A stretch of DNA of 64,000 nucleotides, taken from contig NZ_FOFI01000003.1 of the NCBI RefSeq assembly GCF_900110605.1, forward strand, positions 248,001 to 312,000, given 5' to 3'. This document shows positions 24,940 to 32,038 of the stretch, one piece after another. Made by a program: the position numbers and the translations under genes. The DNA comes from Epilithonimonas lactis. GTDB lineage: Bacteria > Bacteroidota > Bacteroidia > Flavobacteriales > Weeksellaceae. The stretch's first letter is position 1, and each line of letters begins with the position of its first letter. The notes under the pieces are model-generated. The model had not been told where the DNA came from, searched no databases, and was given only the letters and a program-made list of their open reading frames with translations.

Positions 24940-26788
24940 AAAGAAATCTCCAGAATTTTACGAATATTATCCTAAACTATTTCACGATTATTTTCCAGAT
25001 ATAGATAAGGTGACAATAGACCTGCTTTCAAAAGCAGGCTTTTATTTTTATCAATCTATTTTGCAATTAGATGCTGTTATTGATAATCAAGAAAATCATA
25101 GAATATTTAATGTTTTAGATTTACAAGAGAATGCAATAAAAATTTTATCCACAATATATGAAGATGGTAACAATTTTTGGAATCTTTGGGAAACAAGAAA
25201 AAGAGAGTTTCGCAAGGCAATATCATTAGAAAAAAACCTTTGGAATAATCCAAGTGAAGAGAATTATAATAAAGTTGCAGATATGAAATCTGCCTTTGGA
25301 AAAGTAGCTATTGATAGTTTATTTATTTTTTCAGAAAATAGTAACAATAGCGAAATTTATAATTTACTGCTCGAATCTCATAAATATTTTTCGATAGGGT
25401 TTCAATTATATGATGATATTATAGATTTCACAGAGGACTTTAACAAAAAACAATTTAATTGGGCGGTATATGAATTATCCAAAACATTAGACTTTTCCAA
25501 ATATAAATATGATGTAAATATTTTAAATAAGTTGTTTTATATAGATGGAACAAGTGTTATTCTTTTTGAAAAATCAATTTATTATTTGGAGAAGGCTAAA
25601 AAAGTAATTGAAAAATTGCCACCGGATAGTTTGTGGCTGGATACAATCTGCGACTTTGAAAAAACAATTCTTCAAACCAAGGATTCAGTTAATGGTTATG
25701 TCAAAACAATAGAAGAAAAAGCAAATACAAAAAGAAAATTAATTCAAGAAGATTACTTTTTTGATTTTAATAAAGTCACAATAGACTTTTTTTTTAAAGG
25801 CTTGCAATTCATTAAGAGTGATTTTCTTCAAAATTATGTTGATTTAAAGCATTTTATGTATTTAGGAGGTATGGAAGGATTCGAGAATGAAATTGATATC
25901 CATTCTTCAGATACTTTTCAAAGAGCATTATTGAATGATTGTTTGTTGGAAATTGCACATTCTTTTAATCTTAATCTTCAAGTTTTTATTGAAAAAGAAA
26001 ATCAATATATAGAAGGAAGACAAAATAAGGACAATATTGGAGCTTGGTCTTATTTTCCAACTGTTCAGGAAATAGCAGCAGATATTGACGATCTAGGGCA
26101 AATTATGCAACAGTTTATCAAAACAGGAAATGGGAAATTGGTAGATAAATATTGTATAAAAGCAATTAGTATTGCCGTATCTGAAAGAACACAGCCTAGT
26201 GGTGGAATAGAAACTTGGATTCTTCCTAAAGTAAATCTTACTGAAAAACAGAAAAAACAGGATTTATTCAATTCTACCAAATGGGGAAAAGGGGCAGATG
26301 TGGAAGTTGTAGCCAACTTTGTATATGCTTTAACCTTATTAGATTCAGAAAAATACAAGTCCACCATAGAAAAAGCAATCAAGTATATTATTTCAGAGCA
26401 AAAAGAGCAAGGGTATTGGGAGAGCAGATGGTACTATGGTAAACTTTATGGTACATATGTTTGTCTGAGGTTGCTTAATGAGTTTCCTACACAATATGGA
26501 GCTGTCAAGCAGAAAATAAAAGACTTTTTGATTGGTTTCCAAAATGCTGATGGAAGTTTTGATGAGAATCAATATAAAAATTTGTCAACTTCTTTTGCTA
26601 TTTTTTGCATGAATTTATTAGAGTTTCCTGAACTTGAGAAAATGAAAAATAGCGCACAACAATTTTTAATAGAACATCAGCATGAAAATGGTAGTTGGAA
26701 GGCGGAAAATTTTATTAAACCTAAAGCCCATGAGCCTTACAAAAGTAAGACGCTTACTACTGCTTACGCATTAAAGGCTTTACTATAA
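24929..26788 (+). CDS. two-domain terpene synthase-like enzyme (class I fold plus DxDD/QW class II fold)
   Basis: 619 residues from the ATG at 24929; an ATG at 24866 would overlap the previous gene by 74 bases. Residues 1-270 resemble an all-helical class I isoprenoid synthase: LQLDAVIDNQENHR (Asp-48, Asp-52; the usual second Asp is Ala) and a classic second aspartate motif QLYDDIIDFTED (Asp-162, 163, 166). Residues 280-619 resemble a class II cyclase/prenyltransferase alpha-barrel: the DxDD acid motif in EIAADIDDLGQ (Asp-385, 387, 388), preceded by GAWSYFPTV, and three QW-type repeats (QKEQGYW 491, QNADGSF 538, QHENGSW 584). The order class I then class II in one chain is unusual for bacteria. 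No signal peptide, so cytosolic. Substrate could be a prenyl diphosphate or a prenylated peptide; not proven. Confidence 0.7.
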   Translation: MSHKKKSPEFYEYYPKLFHDYFPDIDKVTIDLLSKAGFYFYQSILQLDAVIDNQENHRIFNVLDLQENAIKILSTIYEDGNNFWNLWETRKREFRKAISLEKNLWNNPSEENYNKVADMKSAFGKVAIDSLFIFSENSNNSEIYNLLLESHKYFSIGFQLYDDIIDFTEDFNKKQFNWAVYELSKTLDFSKYKYDVNILNKLFYIDGTSVILFEKSIYYLEKAKKVIEKLPPDSLWLDTICDFEKTILQTKDSVNGYVKTIEEKANTKRKLIQEDYFFDFNKVTIDFFFKGLQFIKSDFLQNYVDLKHFMYLGGMEGFENEIDIHSSDTFQRALLNDCLLEIAHSFNLNLQVFIEKENQYIEGRQNKDNIGAWSYFPTVQEIAADIDDLGQIMQQFIKTGNGKLVDKYCIKAISIAVSERTQPSGGIETWILPKVNLTEKQKKQDLFNSTKWGKGADVEVVANFVYALTLLDSEKYKSTIEKAIKYIISEQKEQGYWESRWYYGKLYGTYVCLRLLNEFPTQYGAVKQKIKDFLIGFQNADGSFDENQYKNLSTSFAIFCMNLLEFPELEKMKNSAQQFLIEHQHENGSWKAENFIKPKAHEPYKSKTLTTAYALKALL

Positions 26789-27963
26789 TGGAGGAAAGCC
26801 CTGTATATAAACTATCATCAGATATTGAATTTTCAAAATTCAATGAAAGTGAATATTTACTGCATAATGTAAAACTTAATAAATATACTAAACTGAATCA
26901 GAAATACTATGATTTATTAAGTTTAGCAGATGGGAGCAGAACAGTATCACAAATTAATATGGATTTTCAAAAAAGCCATAAAGTACCTATTTCAGATTCA
27001 CAAATTATATTGCTTTTTGGTCAGCTAAAACAGTATGGAACTTTTGGTCACGATGATTCAATAAAAGAACAATCAAAAATTCCGGACTATATAAAATATG
27101 GTTTCATTTTTCTTAAACCAGAAGTAATTTCAACAATAGTTCCCTTCTTGAAACTATTGTTTGTCAGGAAAGTTTTTTATTCGGTTATTTTTTTTTCAAT
27201 CATTATTTTTGGATATAGTATTTATACAAATTATTATAATAATCCGACTCTCAACTCTAATACTTTTGTGCCATATTTTATATTGCTACTTTTTATAAGT
27301 ACTATTTTTCATGAGCTGGGACATGCAAGTGCATCCCATTTTTTCAAGGCAAGACATGGAGGAATTGGCTTTGGTTTTTACTTGTATTTCATACCAGCAT
27401 TTTTTGCAGACGTGACGGATATATGGAGATTAAGTAAGTGGAAAAGAATTATAGTAAATAGTGCAGGTATTTATTTTGAAATTATTTTTTGCTTATTACT
27501 ATTAATTATTGGTTTTTTTATAAAATATCATATACTGGAAATTTTGGCATTGGCTATTTCAGTAAAAGCATTATACAATCTAATCCCATTTTTGCGAGCT
27601 GATGGATATTGGATATTGTCAGACTTGTTGAACAAGCCTAATCTTAATTTCCATGCCATGAACAACTTAAAATTGATTCTATTATCTACTTTTAAAAATG
27701 AAAAGTCTATACTAACGAAAAAGGATTATCTTATTGCTTTATATGGGGGCTTTAACATTGTAATGATAGCTCTGTTTTTCTATTATCAAATATTTTTAAA
27801 TTGGTATTCAATTATAAATTTTCCCATAACAATTTATAAAATAGTTATCTCAATCTTTCAATGGAAGTTTAATTTAAGCTTTAATGAATTATTCAAACTA
27901 TTATCAGTCTTAATTTTTTACATTATAAGTGTCAAGATAATTTTAGGAATAATGAAGAGATAA
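26788..27963 (+). CDS. PqqD-like domain fused to M50 membrane metalloprotease
   Basis: 391 residues; its ATG overlaps the terpene-type stop by one base (TAATG). Residues 15-85 have the pattern of a PqqD-like RiPP recognition element (LHNVKLNKYTKLNQKYYDLL, then DGSRTVSQI and ILLFGQLKQYG). A membrane part of about six helices follows, with the zinc motif HELGH at 175-179 and the third-ligand block NLIPFLRADGYW with Asp-272, as in peptide zinc metalloproteases. The protein should bind a leader peptide on the cytosolic side and cleave it in or at the inner membrane. It is the last gene of the operon. Codon use is very AT-rich like its neighbours. Confidence 0.82.
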   Translation: MEESPVYKLSSDIEFSKFNESEYLLHNVKLNKYTKLNQKYYDLLSLADGSRTVSQINMDFQKSHKVPISDSQIILLFGQLKQYGTFGHDDSIKEQSKIPDYIKYGFIFLKPEVISTIVPFLKLLFVRKVFYSVIFFSIIIFGYSIYTNYYNNPTLNSNTFVPYFILLLFISTIFHELGHASASHFFKARHGGIGFGFYLYFIPAFFADVTDIWRLSKWKRIIVNSAGIYFEIIFCLLLLIIGFFIKYHILEILALAISVKALYNLIPFLRADGYWILSDLLNKPNLNFHAMNNLKLILLSTFKNEKSILTKKDYLIALYGGFNIVMIALFFYYQIFLNWYSIINFPITIYKIVISIFQWKFNLSFNELFKLLSVLIFYIISVKIILGIMKR

Positions 27964-28046
27964 TTATTGTTTTTCAAACACACTAAATAATTGCACAATT
28001 TAAAGTTATAGAATTGACTTTTAAAATGAAATTTCATATAGAAAAA

Positions 28047-28066
28047 TTAGCACCTAAATTAGCACC
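28047..28066. repeat. TTAGCACC direct repeats, relic of another element end
   Basis: Two TTAGCACC octamers with a 12-base period (28047 and 28059), the same period as the GGCTGTAA pairs of the tRNA-Gln element. They lie beside a tRNA-Ser end relic, as arm sites would. Confidence 0.45.
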
Positions 28067-28074
28067 CGAAAATT

Positions 28075-28111
28075 AAAAAGCCTATAAACACGTTGTTTAT
28101 AGGCTTTTTTT
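28075..28111 (-). terminator. terminator (tRNA-Ser relic and cargo operon)
   Basis: AAAAAGCCTATAAACA and its inverse TGTTTATAGGCTTTTTTT form a perfect bidirectional stem. On the minus strand it directly follows the tRNA-Ser end relic; on the plus strand it may end the cargo operon. Confidence 0.75.
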
Positions 28112-28126
28112 GCGGAGAGTGAGGGA
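28112..28126 (-). pseudogene. 15-base relic of a tRNA-Ser 3' end
   Basis: The minus strand reads TCCCTCACTCTCCGC, which fits the T-stem end, acceptor and discriminator of a tRNA-Ser (5' side GGAGAGT). The rest of the tRNA is absent; the sequence switches at once into a broken ABC transporter gene. This is what an abandoned attachment site leaves. Short length makes it tentative. Confidence 0.4.
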
Positions 28127-28769
28127 AAGTAACTGCCTTAGTAGGAGCTTCCGGAAGTTGTAAACCACCATAATGAAATTGCTTCTTAAATTTTACAAAC
28201 CTGTTAAGGGAAGTATCTTTTACAACTATGATGATTTAGAGATCATCTCACCGAAAAGTTTGAGAGAGAATTGTGGCGTAGTGATGCAGGACGGGTATAT
28301 TTTTTCGGATACTATCGAAAGAAATATTGCAACAGGAGATGAAGAAATTAATAGGGAAAGATTACAAAATGCTACAAAAATAGCCAATATAGAAGGATTC
28401 ATCGACAGTATTCCTTTAGGATATAACACCAAAATCGGAGCATCAGGAAATGGAATTTCAGGAGGACAAAAACAACGTATTCTGATTGCACGTGCCGTTT
28501 ATAAAAATCCACATTACATCTTTTTTGATGAAGCAACTTCGGCATTGGATGCGGAAAACGAAAAGACAATTCATGACAACTTACAATCGTTCTTTAAAGG
28601 AAAAACAGTCCTGATTATAGCACATCGCCTTTCAACTGTAAAAAAAGCCGACCAAATCATTGTTCTAAAAAATGGACAAATTGTAGAACAGGGAAATCAT
28701 CAACAATTGACAGCAAATAAAGGTGAATATTATAATCTTGTAAAAAATCAATTGGAATTAGGAAGCTGA
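28123..28769 (+). pseudogene. broken C-terminal half of a peptide-export ABC transporter
   Basis: Only the nucleotide-binding domain remains. It opens inside the strand before Walker A (GKVTALVGASGS at 28123-28158), but the P-loop Gly codon is TGT (Cys) and one A is missing in the AAACC that follows, shifting the frame before TTIMKLLLKF. The rest is intact: Q-loop VVMQDGYIFS, signature ISGGQKQRILIARA, Walker B YIFFDEATSALD and switch IIAHRLS. The pattern fits exporters of the peptidase-C39/bacteriocin type; the protease and membrane parts are lost. The frame from the ATG at 28173 could make 198 residues, but it lacks Walker A and cannot hydrolyse ATP. Confidence 0.85.
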
Positions 28770-28857
28770 ATAAACTGTCTTGATTTTATAATTATGGCGT
28801 CTTGATTCATAAATCAATACAAAATAAGGGCTAAATCATTTTAGAAGAAGAAATAAA

Positions 28858-28892
28858 TCAAAACCCTGTAAGTTAAAACTCACGGGGTTTTT
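28858..28892. terminator. hairpin after the ABC remnant
   Basis: AAAACCCTGT and ACGGGGTTTTT flank an AGTTAAAACTC centre; imperfect stem with T run on the plus strand and A-rich left arm. Confidence 0.5.
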
Positions 28893-28937
28893 AATTATGT
28901 TTCCTAAAATATCTTGAAATATCAAAAAAATAAAAAA

Positions 28938-28977
28938 GCCAATTTTACATTGCTTTTGGCTGTAAAATTGGCTGTAA
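28938..28977. repeat. right arm-type repeats of the element
   Basis: GGCTGTAA at 28958 and 28970 (12-base period) matches the left-end pair at 15852/15864. In addition GCCAATTTTACA at 28938-28949 is an exact inverted copy of TGTAAAATTGGC at 28961-28972. Distance to the att repeat is about 30 bases. Confidence 0.6.
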
Positions 28978-29006
28978 TTAATTTAAATCACTGATTATCA
29001 AGTGAT

Positions 29007-29026
29007 ATTGTAGACCCACAGGGATT
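29007..29026. repeat. right attachment repeat (in tRNA-Gln)
   Basis: ATTGTAGACCCACAGGGATT, identical to 15717-15736; 16 of the 20 bases are the tRNA-Gln 3' end. Confidence 0.85.
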
Positions 29027-29081
29027 CGAACCCCAGATGACTGCACCAAAAACAGTAGTGTTACCGCTACACCATAGGTCT
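29011..29081 (-). tRNA. tRNA-Gln (anticodon UUG)
   Basis: 71 bases on the minus strand. The acceptor AGACCTA pairs with TGGGTCT plus discriminator A; D stem GTGT/ACAC; anticodon stem ACTGT/GCAGT with loop TTTTGGT, so anticodon TTG; T arm TGGGG-TTCGAAT-CCCTG. The CCA is not encoded. The 3' end is the integration site of the mobile element and stays functional after insertion. Confidence 0.92.
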
Positions 29082-29181
29082 GTCCTTTATTGTGGTGCAA
29101 ATTTACAGCTTTTTTCTAAACTTCCAAACTTTTTGTAAAAAAAATTGCATAATTTTATAAAATAAATTTTCGCTCAGCCTA

Positions 29182-30210
29182 ATGTTAATCGACCTTTCCA
29201 AACCTTCACCCAATCAAGGAACAACATCTAACGAATTTGAAACCAAAGTTTTAGACTTCATAAAAGAGTGGTTTTCGGACTCAAAAACAGTCAAAATTCA
29301 GAGTTCTGGCTCTACCGGAATTCCGAAAATTTTTGAAGTAGAAAAATCAAAAATGTTGAATTCGGCTGAGATGACTTGCAACTTTTTGGATTTAAAAGAA
29401 GGAAATGTCGCATTAATTTGTCTTCCGATAGAATATATCTCGGGGAAAATGATGGTCGTAAGAAGCATTCTTAGAAAATTAAAACTGAAAATCGCTGAAC
29501 CTTCCACAAATCCACTTCAAAACATCAATCAAGAAATAGATTTTTGTGCAATGACGCCTTTGCAGGTCGAAAATTCATTAGACAAACTTCATCTCATCAA
29601 AAATCTCATCATCGGTGGTGCTTCAGTTTCGGAAACTTTAAAAAATAAAATCGCTCAATCGCTCAAACCCTCAAACTCCCCCACTCGAATCTTCGAGACT
29701 TATGGAATGAGCGAAACGCTTTCTCACATTGCACTCAGACAGCTTTTCCCACATCAGGAAGATTGGTTCGCCATTTTTGAAGGCGTGGAAATATCTTTGG
29801 ACGAGAAAGATTGTCTGAAAATATTTGCGCCTAAATTAAATTCTGAAGTTTTACAAACCAATGATTTGGTTGAAATCAATAATCAAAACCAATTTAGATT
29901 TCTAGGAAGATTGGATAATGTCATCAATTCCGCAGGCGCAAAGATTTTCCCAGAAGAATTGGAAAAATTAGTCAAACAAAACATTCCAAATGAAGTTATT
30001 TTCCTAGGAATTGAAGATGAAACATTAGGACAAAAATTAATTCTAATAATCGAAGGAAGCGAATCCGAATCCATCAAGCAAAAACTTTCAACCATCAACT
30101 ACGAAAAATCATTTCATAAACCAAAAGACATTATTTTTGTAGAACAAATCCCAAGAACGCCAAACGGAAAAGTCAACCGGCTGGCGTTGAAAAAATCAAT
30201 CGAGAAATGA
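29182..30210 (+). CDS. menE: o-succinylbenzoate-CoA ligase, short form
   Basis: 342 residues of the acyl-adenylating family. The AMP/ATP-binding P-loop reads SSGSTGIPKIFEV (about 40), the central motif ETYGMSETLSHIA (about 175), then the hinge LGRLDNVINSAGAKIFPEELE and the catalytic Lys in PNGKVNRLALKK at the end. The chain is short compared with typical 450-500 residue enzymes, as in flavobacterial MenE, which lack part of the N-terminal domain. It would activate o-succinylbenzoate for menaquinone synthesis. Other men genes are not adjacent, so the call rests on length and motifs. It overlaps arfB by 4 bases. Confidence 0.75.
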   Translation: MLIDLSKPSPNQGTTSNEFETKVLDFIKEWFSDSKTVKIQSSGSTGIPKIFEVEKSKMLNSAEMTCNFLDLKEGNVALICLPIEYISGKMMVVRSILRKLKLKIAEPSTNPLQNINQEIDFCAMTPLQVENSLDKLHLIKNLIIGGASVSETLKNKIAQSLKPSNSPTRIFETYGMSETLSHIALRQLFPHQEDWFAIFEGVEISLDEKDCLKIFAPKLNSEVLQTNDLVEINNQNQFRFLGRLDNVINSAGAKIFPEELEKLVKQNIPNEVIFLGIEDETLGQKLILIIEGSESESIKQKLSTINYEKSFHKPKDIIFVEQIPRTPNGKVNRLALKKSIEK

Positions 30211-30599
30211 AAAACTTCACGTCCGAAATCACCTACAAAACTTCCCGCTCTTCCGGCGCTGGCGGACAAAACGTGAACAAAGTGGAAACCGCTGTCACGG
30301 CGATTTGGAACGTCTCAGAAAGTTTTTATTTCTCAGATGAAGAGAAAGTTAGAATATCCGACAAACTCAAAAACCGCATCAATTCCGAAGGCCTACTCCA
30401 AATGACCTCATCAGAAAGCCGAACGCAACTCGCGAACAAAAAAATCGTGACTGAAAAGATGCTGGAAATGGTAGAAAAGTCGCTTTTCATTCCAAAGTAC
30501 AGAGTCAAAACCAAACCTTCAAAACGCCAAGTTCAAAAGCGAATCGATAACAAAAAGAAACTCTCGGAGAAAAAAGACAACCGGAAATTTAAATTTTAA
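30207..30599 (+). CDS. arfB: ribosome rescue factor ArfB (peptidyl-tRNA hydrolase)
   Basis: 130 residues. The GGQ catalytic motif lies in RSSGAGGQNVNKVETAV (about 16-30), and the long basic tail (KTKPSKRQVQKRIDNKKKLSEKK) that enters the empty mRNA channel of stalled ribosomes is complete. This small form without a stop-codon recognition domain is ArfB/YaeJ, which frees stalled ribosomes in the absence of tmRNA. It starts inside the end of menE (ATGA overlap) and its end overlaps the convergent DUF922 gene by 11 bases. Confidence 0.9.
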   Translation: MKNFTSEITYKTSRSSGAGGQNVNKVETAVTAIWNVSESFYFSDEEKVRISDKLKNRINSEGLLQMTSSESRTQLANKKIVTEKMLEMVEKSLFIPKYRVKTKPSKRQVQKRIDNKKKLSEKKDNRKFKF

Positions 30600-31116
30600 A
30601 GTCCGACAATTCTTCTATTTCTTTATCAATTTTCCGAGAATATTCGTACTGTTTATCACGAATTCTACCGTGATTCGTCACCGTTTCATAATCCTGCTGA
30701 TAAGCTTTGTAATCATCATAAATCCGCTCGTAATACTTCTGCAAAGCTTTAGCATCTAGATTTTTATCGCTAATCAACTTCCTGAATCTTCGCGCAAACA
30801 ACTCCGCAATATCAAAATGACTTTGCTCGTGCATCAAAATAACATCGGTTTTGTGCTCCAGGTGCGCCCAAGATTTGGATGGAACAAAAAACGACTGTAT
30901 TTTCACCTGCTTCGAAGTGAATTTCTTCGTCGAACTATTCAGCAAGTAAGAAATCCCGCAAAAAGTAGTCGCCGCCGTCTTGGAACCATTTGGTTTCACA
31001 CCAGATTGAAAATCCGTCCATTCCAACTTCCGATTTTTATCCCAAAAAATTTTGTCCTGAGCATTTGCAAATCCTAAAATCAACACAAAACTCAAAACCA
31101 AAAATCGCTTTATCAT
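30589..31116 (-). CDS. secreted DUF922 putative zinc peptidase
   Basis: 175 residues. Signal peptide 1-19 (RFLVLSFVLILGFANAQ). The mature part has the DUF922 pattern LEWTDFQSGV near the N-terminus and a metal-site-like HEQSHFDIAE (HExxH) at about 104-113, followed by a long charged helix region. DUF922 proteins are predicted secreted zinc peptidases; catalysis is not shown. Convergent with arfB, monocistronic. Confidence 0.82.
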   Translation of the reverse strand: MIKRFLVLSFVLILGFANAQDKIFWDKNRKLEWTDFQSGVKPNGSKTAATTFCGISYLLNSSTKKFTSKQVKIQSFFVPSKSWAHLEHKTDVILMHEQSHFDIAELFARRFRKLISDKNLDAKALQKYYERIYDDYKAYQQDYETVTNHGRIRDKQYEYSRKIDKEIEELSDFKI

Positions 31117-31195
31117 AAGGATTAGATGTTTTTTTTCGCCAAATGTTAATTTGTTTCCATAAAACTTGTATTTTTACCTCCCCTCATTCTAAAAA

Positions 31196-31675
31196 ATGGA
31201 AAAAGAAATAAAGATAAATTTTCAGACCTACCCAAGTTACAACGACTTGCCAGAACTAGAAAAAACACTATTCGACAAAGCCAAATCCGTCCGCGAAAAT
31301 GCCTACGCGCCCTACTCCAACTTCTTCGTCGGTTGCGCGCTTCTTCTGGAAAATGGCGAAATCATCACCGGAAGCAACCAAGAAAACGCCGCGTATCCAT
31401 CCGGATTGTGCGCCGAGAGAACCGCAATTTTCTGGACTTCCGCCAATTATCCCGACGTCAAAATCAAAAAAATATTCGTGGTTGGAGGCCCAAAAGACGT
31501 CCTCAGCTCCACACCCATTCCACCTTGTGGCGGTTGCCGACAATCGATTCTGGAGTACGAAGCCAAGCAAAAAGACGAAATCGAAATCTATTTTGCCTCA
31601 CCAGACGGAGAAATCATCAAGACAAAATCCATCCGAGACCTGCTCCCATTCTCATTCGACGGAAGTTTTTTATAA
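31196..31675 (+). CDS. cdd: cytidine deaminase
   Basis: 159 residues. The zinc and catalytic site is complete: CAERTAIF (Cys and catalytic Glu) at about 69 and PPCGGCRQ (two Cys) at about 105; the Asn/Glu block YSNFFVGCALLLENG near 40 binds the ribose. It hydrolyses cytidine and deoxycytidine to uridines in pyrimidine salvage. Homotetrameric short form. No operon partner. Confidence 0.93.
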   Translation: MEKEIKINFQTYPSYNDLPELEKTLFDKAKSVRENAYAPYSNFFVGCALLLENGEIITGSNQENAAYPSGLCAERTAIFWTSANYPDVKIKKIFVVGGPKDVLSSTPIPPCGGCRQSILEYEAKQKDEIEIYFASPDGEIIKTKSIRDLLPFSFDGSFL

Positions 31676-31681
31676 ATAATT

Positions 31682-31836
31682 AGGAGCACGACGATTGGTC
31701 TATCGGCAGACGATTCCAACCTGCTGTCCACTATATCTTTTTTGTCATTGCGAACGACGGGAAGCCATTTCAATTGACGTTTTCATCGCAATGCCAAAAA
31801 AGGATGCCGTTCCCATCAGGGCTATGTTGACGTTTT
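31682..31836. repeat. flavobacterial long intergenic hairpin repeat, copy 3 (with inner REP)
   Basis: Outer arms CTGCTGTCCACTATATC then TTTTTT, and AAAAAAGGATGCCGTTCCCATCAGGG in inverted orientation, resemble copies at 6735 and 9779. Between them lies a second small element with ends CATTGCGA (31746-31753) and TCGCAATG (31786-31793). Confidence 0.6.
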
Positions 31837-31970
31837 GTATTTCTTTTCACTTTTTAAGCTTGACTAAAATCCATCGTTGAATGTCAAAATAGTAGAAAAA
31901 ATCTGTTTACTCTGCAAAATCTGCGAGATAAATATTTCAATAAAATTTAAAGATAACATCAATAAAATCG

Positions 31971-32003
31971 AAAATCCCATTCAGCAAGTGAATGGGATTT
32001 TCT
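31971..32003. terminator. bidirectional terminator after the FG-GAP gene
   Basis: AAAATCCCATTCA pairs fully with TGAATGGGATTTT around GCAAG. Confidence 0.85.
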
Positions 32004-32038
32004 TGTAAAATGTAGATATGGATATGAAAATTTGGTTA

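Larger units (their letters stand above)
15717..29026. mobile_element. integrated mobilizable element in tRNA-Gln, about 13.3 kb
   Basis: A 20-base direct repeat (ATTGTAGACCCACAGGGATT) at 15717-15736 and 29007-29026 brackets the element; the right copy is the 3' end of an intact tRNA-Gln gene. Inside are a tyrosine recombinase at the left end, a DUF3853 protein, a VapE-like helicase, a toprim primase, an RHH mobilization protein, a relaxase, and AT-rich cargo with a precursor peptide and terpene-type enzyme. No conjugation (T4SS/Tra) genes are seen, so it should be mobilizable rather than self-transmissible, using a helper element. A tRNA-Ser end relic and a broken ABC gene at 28.05-28.77 kb suggest that it was assembled from more than one element. 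Confidence 0.88.
31676..32038. other. 363-base gap between cdd and the FG-GAP gene
   Basis: Holds the hairpin repeat at 31682-31836 and a strong bidirectional terminator at 31971-32003. No coding frame with good features. Confidence 0.6.

Noticed and set aside
23185-28000. 11-base direct repeat ATTGCACAATT at 23185 and 27990 flanking the cargo operon
   Set aside because: It could mark a transposition target, but in such AT-rich DNA an 11-mer pair is weak evidence, and the left copy overlaps the promoter.
28173-28769. Intact 198-residue ABC protein
   Set aside because: The Walker A coding sequence is visible just upstream in another frame, so this is the rest of a broken gene and not a complete short ATPase.
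31299-31683. Two long plus-strand frames over cdd
   Set aside because: They follow the third-base pattern of cdd in other frames and are very basic; shadows.
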